From Hippophae tibetana (taxonomy: Eukaryota; Streptophyta; Magnoliopsida; Rosales; Elaeagnaceae), in assembly GCA_037013495.1 (NCBI GenBank), contig CM072809.1, positions 8,689,001 through 8,753,000 of the forward strand: a stretch of DNA of 64,000 nucleotides. Direction: 5' to 3'. A model generated the notes under the pieces. That model was not told the DNA's origin. It worked only from the letters and a program-made list of their open reading frames with translations, and ran no database searches. Below are positions 61,376-64,000 of this stretch, piece by piece; position 1 is the first letter of the stretch; each line of letters begins with the position of its first letter. A program made the position numbers and the translations under genes.

Positions 61376-61384
61376 TTATAAATA
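61376..61384 (+). promoter_or_regulatory. TATA box of the fourth glutaredoxin gene
   Basis: TTATAAATA about 104 bases before the ATG at 61488. Confidence 0.6.
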
Positions 61385-61487
61385 CTGATCTACTATGAAG
61401 GATCCTCTCCAAACAACCTAAACCTTCAATTCTTCTTTTGTTCAATACCTAGTTATTAGCACAAAACATAGAGCTAATATTGTTGAA

Positions 61488-61793
61488 ATGGACAAGGTAA
61501 AGAGATTATCATCAGAGAAAGGTGTAGTAGTTTTTAGCAAGAGTTCATGTTGCTTGTGTTATGCTGTCAACATACTGTTTCAAGAACTTAAGGTGATCCC
61601 TACGGTTCATGAAATCGACCAAGACCCGGACGGTCGAGAAATGGAGAAGGCTCTCATGAAGATGGGGTGTAATTCTCCAATACCGACTGTGTTCATCGAC
61701 GGAAATCTAGTTGGATCCACAAATGAAGTCATGTCTCTCCATCTAAGTGGAAACCTCATTCCACTGCTCCAGCCTTACCAGTGTTTAAATTGA
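61488..61793 (+). CDS. CC-type glutaredoxin, GRXC13/C14-like (active site CCLC)
   Basis: Class III plant glutaredoxin, 101 aa, intronless. It begins MDKVKRLSSEKGVVVF and carries CCLC at about residues 21-24. VHEIDQDPDGREMEKAL, a Pro loop in IPTVFIDGNLVGSTNEVMSLH and NLIPLL (LxxLL) follow. The C-terminus is PYQCLN and lacks the ALWL tail. As I recall, a PYxC ending is normal for the GRXC13/C14 subgroup (At2g47880, At3g62960), so this is a subclade trait with two extra residues rather than damage. It is the last gene of the conserved cluster and lies 5.3 kb after the third glutaredoxin on the same strand. Confidence 0.92.
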   Translation: MDKVKRLSSEKGVVVFSKSSCCLCYAVNILFQELKVIPTVHEIDQDPDGREMEKALMKMGCNSPIPTVFIDGNLVGSTNEVMSLHLSGNLIPLLQPYQCLN

Positions 61794-63291
61794 AATTAGA
61801 TGTCTAAAATATATCATGTTGAAAAAAATAAATTGGCTCAAGTTAGTAGTACAGTGAGCTTTATGTTGAAAAGTACTCCATTTAGTGTTCTAGATCTGTT
61901 AAGTATCTGTAACATTTGATTAGTATAGCTTGTATTATGTTCCCTAATCTTAATGAAGTTAGCTTCATGTTGTGTTTCTTTTATGGGAAAAGTAACCAAG
62001 TAAGTCTAGTAGATTATATAAATTCGACATTAATTTCACTAGCTTTTAGATGTACAATAAAATTTCATTAAATTTAAAAAGTAAGATACTAAAAATCCGT
62101 GAAGATTTCTAATGTCTTAATTTTCAAACCTAATGGATATCTGTTGTCTCATTTTTCAAACTTAACATATCTCTAGTATACTATTTATGGTATTTATAAA
62201 ATGAAACACTATAGATATTGAAAATCAATAACAACTTAATAAATAAAGTTGTTGAAGGATGAAGAAAAATAAATTGAGTGGTCAAGGATGAAGAAAAATA
62301 AATTGAATGATTGAAGGATGTAGAAAGGAAAAATGTGTAAATAATATTTGTGTAGTTAGAATTATTTCTTAGTTTTATATTTATGTGGTGTAAATTGCAT
62401 GGTGAATACTATAAATAGCTTACCTTGCATTTGGTTTAATCAAATAAGTTTTTGTATTCTTAGTTTACGTATGAATTGATAGCTTTCTCTTTGAGAATTT
62501 GTATAGTACAAGTAGTTTGTTTACTTGTTTGGATTTAATATTAATAAATTTAGAGTTGTGTATTCTAAATTTTACTCAATAATAGATTTATCAAGACTTC
62601 TAATGCTATACTTTACAAACTTAGTGGACTTCTAGGGTATTATCTACAAGCTAATAGATTAAAGTGTACAACTTATTAAAATTAATGGACCAATTTGACA
62701 TTGTACCCTGTTTTATGCATGGTATATAATAGAAATGATCTCGTAACCTAAGTTACATAATTGTGCAATGAACTATGTAGAACCATAAGTACCATATCAG
62801 TCACTAAAGGATTTATATGAGTTAATAATATCTATAAAATTGTAGACAAATATATACATAAAATATGTATATATTGTCTCTCTAAATTTTCATTTTTAAG
62901 TTTTTATCACTTAAAAATACATTACAAATTCAATAAGTTAGATATATTTATACTTAAATGAGGTACACATAAATTAATTTTTTTTTAAATAAGAAGCAAG
63001 CAATAACTAAAAATTAAATAATACTACTTTTACTGTTTATAAATGATCTCACTCCTAAATTAAAATCCTCCGTATCTCCTCCAATATATAATTACTTGTC
63101 TATTCTTTGTAGTTTCAACTATTATCAGTAATAGTTCAATGTCAATAATCAAATAAAATAACGTTAGAATGGACTCAAAACAGTCAAAGAGCTTATAAAT
63201 ACTCAAACTGAAAAAAGAAAAAAAAGAAAAGAGAGAAAAAAAAAACAACTTTACAAAACAAGAATAATAGTTACCATATGGTAATGAGTAA
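61794..63291. other. 3' UTR and AT-rich intergenic DNA
   Basis: No gene recognised. A short direct repeat (ggatgaagaaaaataaattga) occurs at about 62257-62277 and 62286-62306. Confidence 0.5.
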
Positions 63292-63551
63292 TGACAGGTA
63301 GTAATAGCAAGAAACTGACAAATATTGTGTTTCTCTCATAATTATCATGTATATTTTATATCATTTATGTTCTGTTTCTGTACAAGTATTTAGGTATATG
63401 TATACAAGGAAAACGAAAATTAAACAATAATCCTAGTTGCTGCACATCCATGTTTTATGGCTCCACTAATATTATTGTCTACTCTATGTTTTGCTCCACT
63501 AAACATTGATGTCTGCCACTGTTACAGCATGCACCAAAACACACACCAACA
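63292..63551 (-). repeat. Probable 3' LTR of the right-edge Copia
   Basis: About 260 bp between a candidate tgacagg start and the accaaca end next to the polypurine tract. The inner boundary is firm and the outer one is a guess. Confidence 0.5.
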
Positions 63552-64000
63552 CTCCCCCTCAAGTTGGTACATATATGTCTCTTATGCCCAACTTGTCAAG
63601 TGAGTTGTAGAAGTTCTTTGTAGACACAGATTTTGTGAGTATATCAGCCAGTTGATCTTCTAATTTGACAAATAGAAGTTGCTTAATCTTTTCTTCAAGA
63701 TTCTGTTTGATGAAGTTCTGATCCACTTCAACGTGCTTCGTGCGATCATGTTGAACTGGATTGTGAGAGATGGCAATGGCTACTTTGTTATCACAAAATA
63801 AGTTTATTTTAGAGTTAGGAGCAACATCAATCTCAATTAGAAGTTTTTTCAACCAAAGGAGCTCATATATTCCCTTGACCATTCCTCGAAATTCAGCTTC
63901 AGTACTAGATAAGACAACTACCTTTTGCTTCTTGCTCCTCCATGTAACAAGATTTCCCCCCACAAAATTAAAGTACCCAGTAGTAGATTTCATATCCTTC
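63292..64000 (-). mobile_element. 3' end of a Copia retrotransposon (continues past the window)
   Basis: Minus-strand element. The right part, 63559 to the window edge, is an open RNase H/C-terminal pol frame of at least 144 codons with [55 protein letters not shown] and LGIRDIYVPT. A polypurine tract (CTTGAGGGGGAG on the minus strand) lies at about 63552-63563. The 3' LTR lies to its left and starts TGTTGGTGTG on the minus strand. Its far end is placed tentatively at 63292 (TG...CA). The rest of the element is outside the window. Confidence 0.88.

Noticed and set aside
1..64000. tRNA, rRNA or CRISPR loci, and bacterial-type operons
   Set aside because: No cloverleaf, rRNA core or regularly spaced repeat array was recognised by eye. 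A covariance-model scan such as tRNAscan-SE would be decisive.

Overview
The window is nuclear DNA from a flowering plant, most likely a eudicot. It is strongly AT-rich, has GT-AG introns, and carries plant-specific gene families: a five-finger CCCH protein, an NPH3/BTB protein and CC-type glutaredoxins. The mobile elements are those of plants: Ty1/Copia LTR elements primed by initiator Met-tRNA, a TRIM, a CACTA-like element, and hAT-like and MULE-like MITEs. I could not name the species. No tRNA, rRNA or CRISPR array was recognised.

Layout. 1-840: decayed coiled-coil, gag-like fragment. 841-6240: AT-rich intergenic. 6549-10150 (+): CCCH zinc-finger gene, six intact exons and a decaying seventh. 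11510-16726 (-): old degenerate Copia with recognisable LTRs. 19061-22505 (+): NPH3/BTB gene in four exons, 632 aa. 27132-28252 (+): two-exon gene for an 82-aa protein with a mitochondrial-type N-terminus. 29124-29432 (-) and 42434-42760 (-): two CC-type glutaredoxins related to the GRXS6 type. Between them (33652-40910) lies a CACTA-like element into which a 5.4-kb Copia inserted. 44250-45646 (+): truncated Copia. 48585-50350 (-): OTU5-type deubiquitinase pseudogene lacking the catalytic domain. 51988-52301 and 53336-53678: two copies of one TRIM family on either side of a cyclophilin pseudogene. 55879-56187 (+) and 61488-61793 (+): two further CC-type glutaredoxins (CCIC and CCLC). 56820-58210: long inverted repeat. 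59281-59692: hAT-like MITE. 63292-64000 (-): 3' end of another Copia, running off the window.

Gene order is the main result. From memory, Arabidopsis has CCCH (At2g47850), NPH3/SETH6 (At2g47860) and two CC-type GRX (At2g47870, At2g47880) in a row on chromosome 2. The duplicated chromosome 3 segment has GRXS6 (At3g62930), OTU5 (At3g62940) and two GRX (At3g62950, At3g62960). This window holds the union of both lists in one order. It therefore looks like the ancestral block, which in Arabidopsis was split by reciprocal loss after duplication, while here OTU5 is being lost.

The genes do not form an operon or a single pathway. The four glutaredoxins are a local cluster of redox and TGA-factor regulators, each with its own TATA box. 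The CCCH protein is a predicted RNA/DNA-binding factor and the NPH3 protein a predicted CUL3-type adaptor or signalling scaffold. Most of the remaining DNA is transposon-derived or featureless AT-rich sequence.
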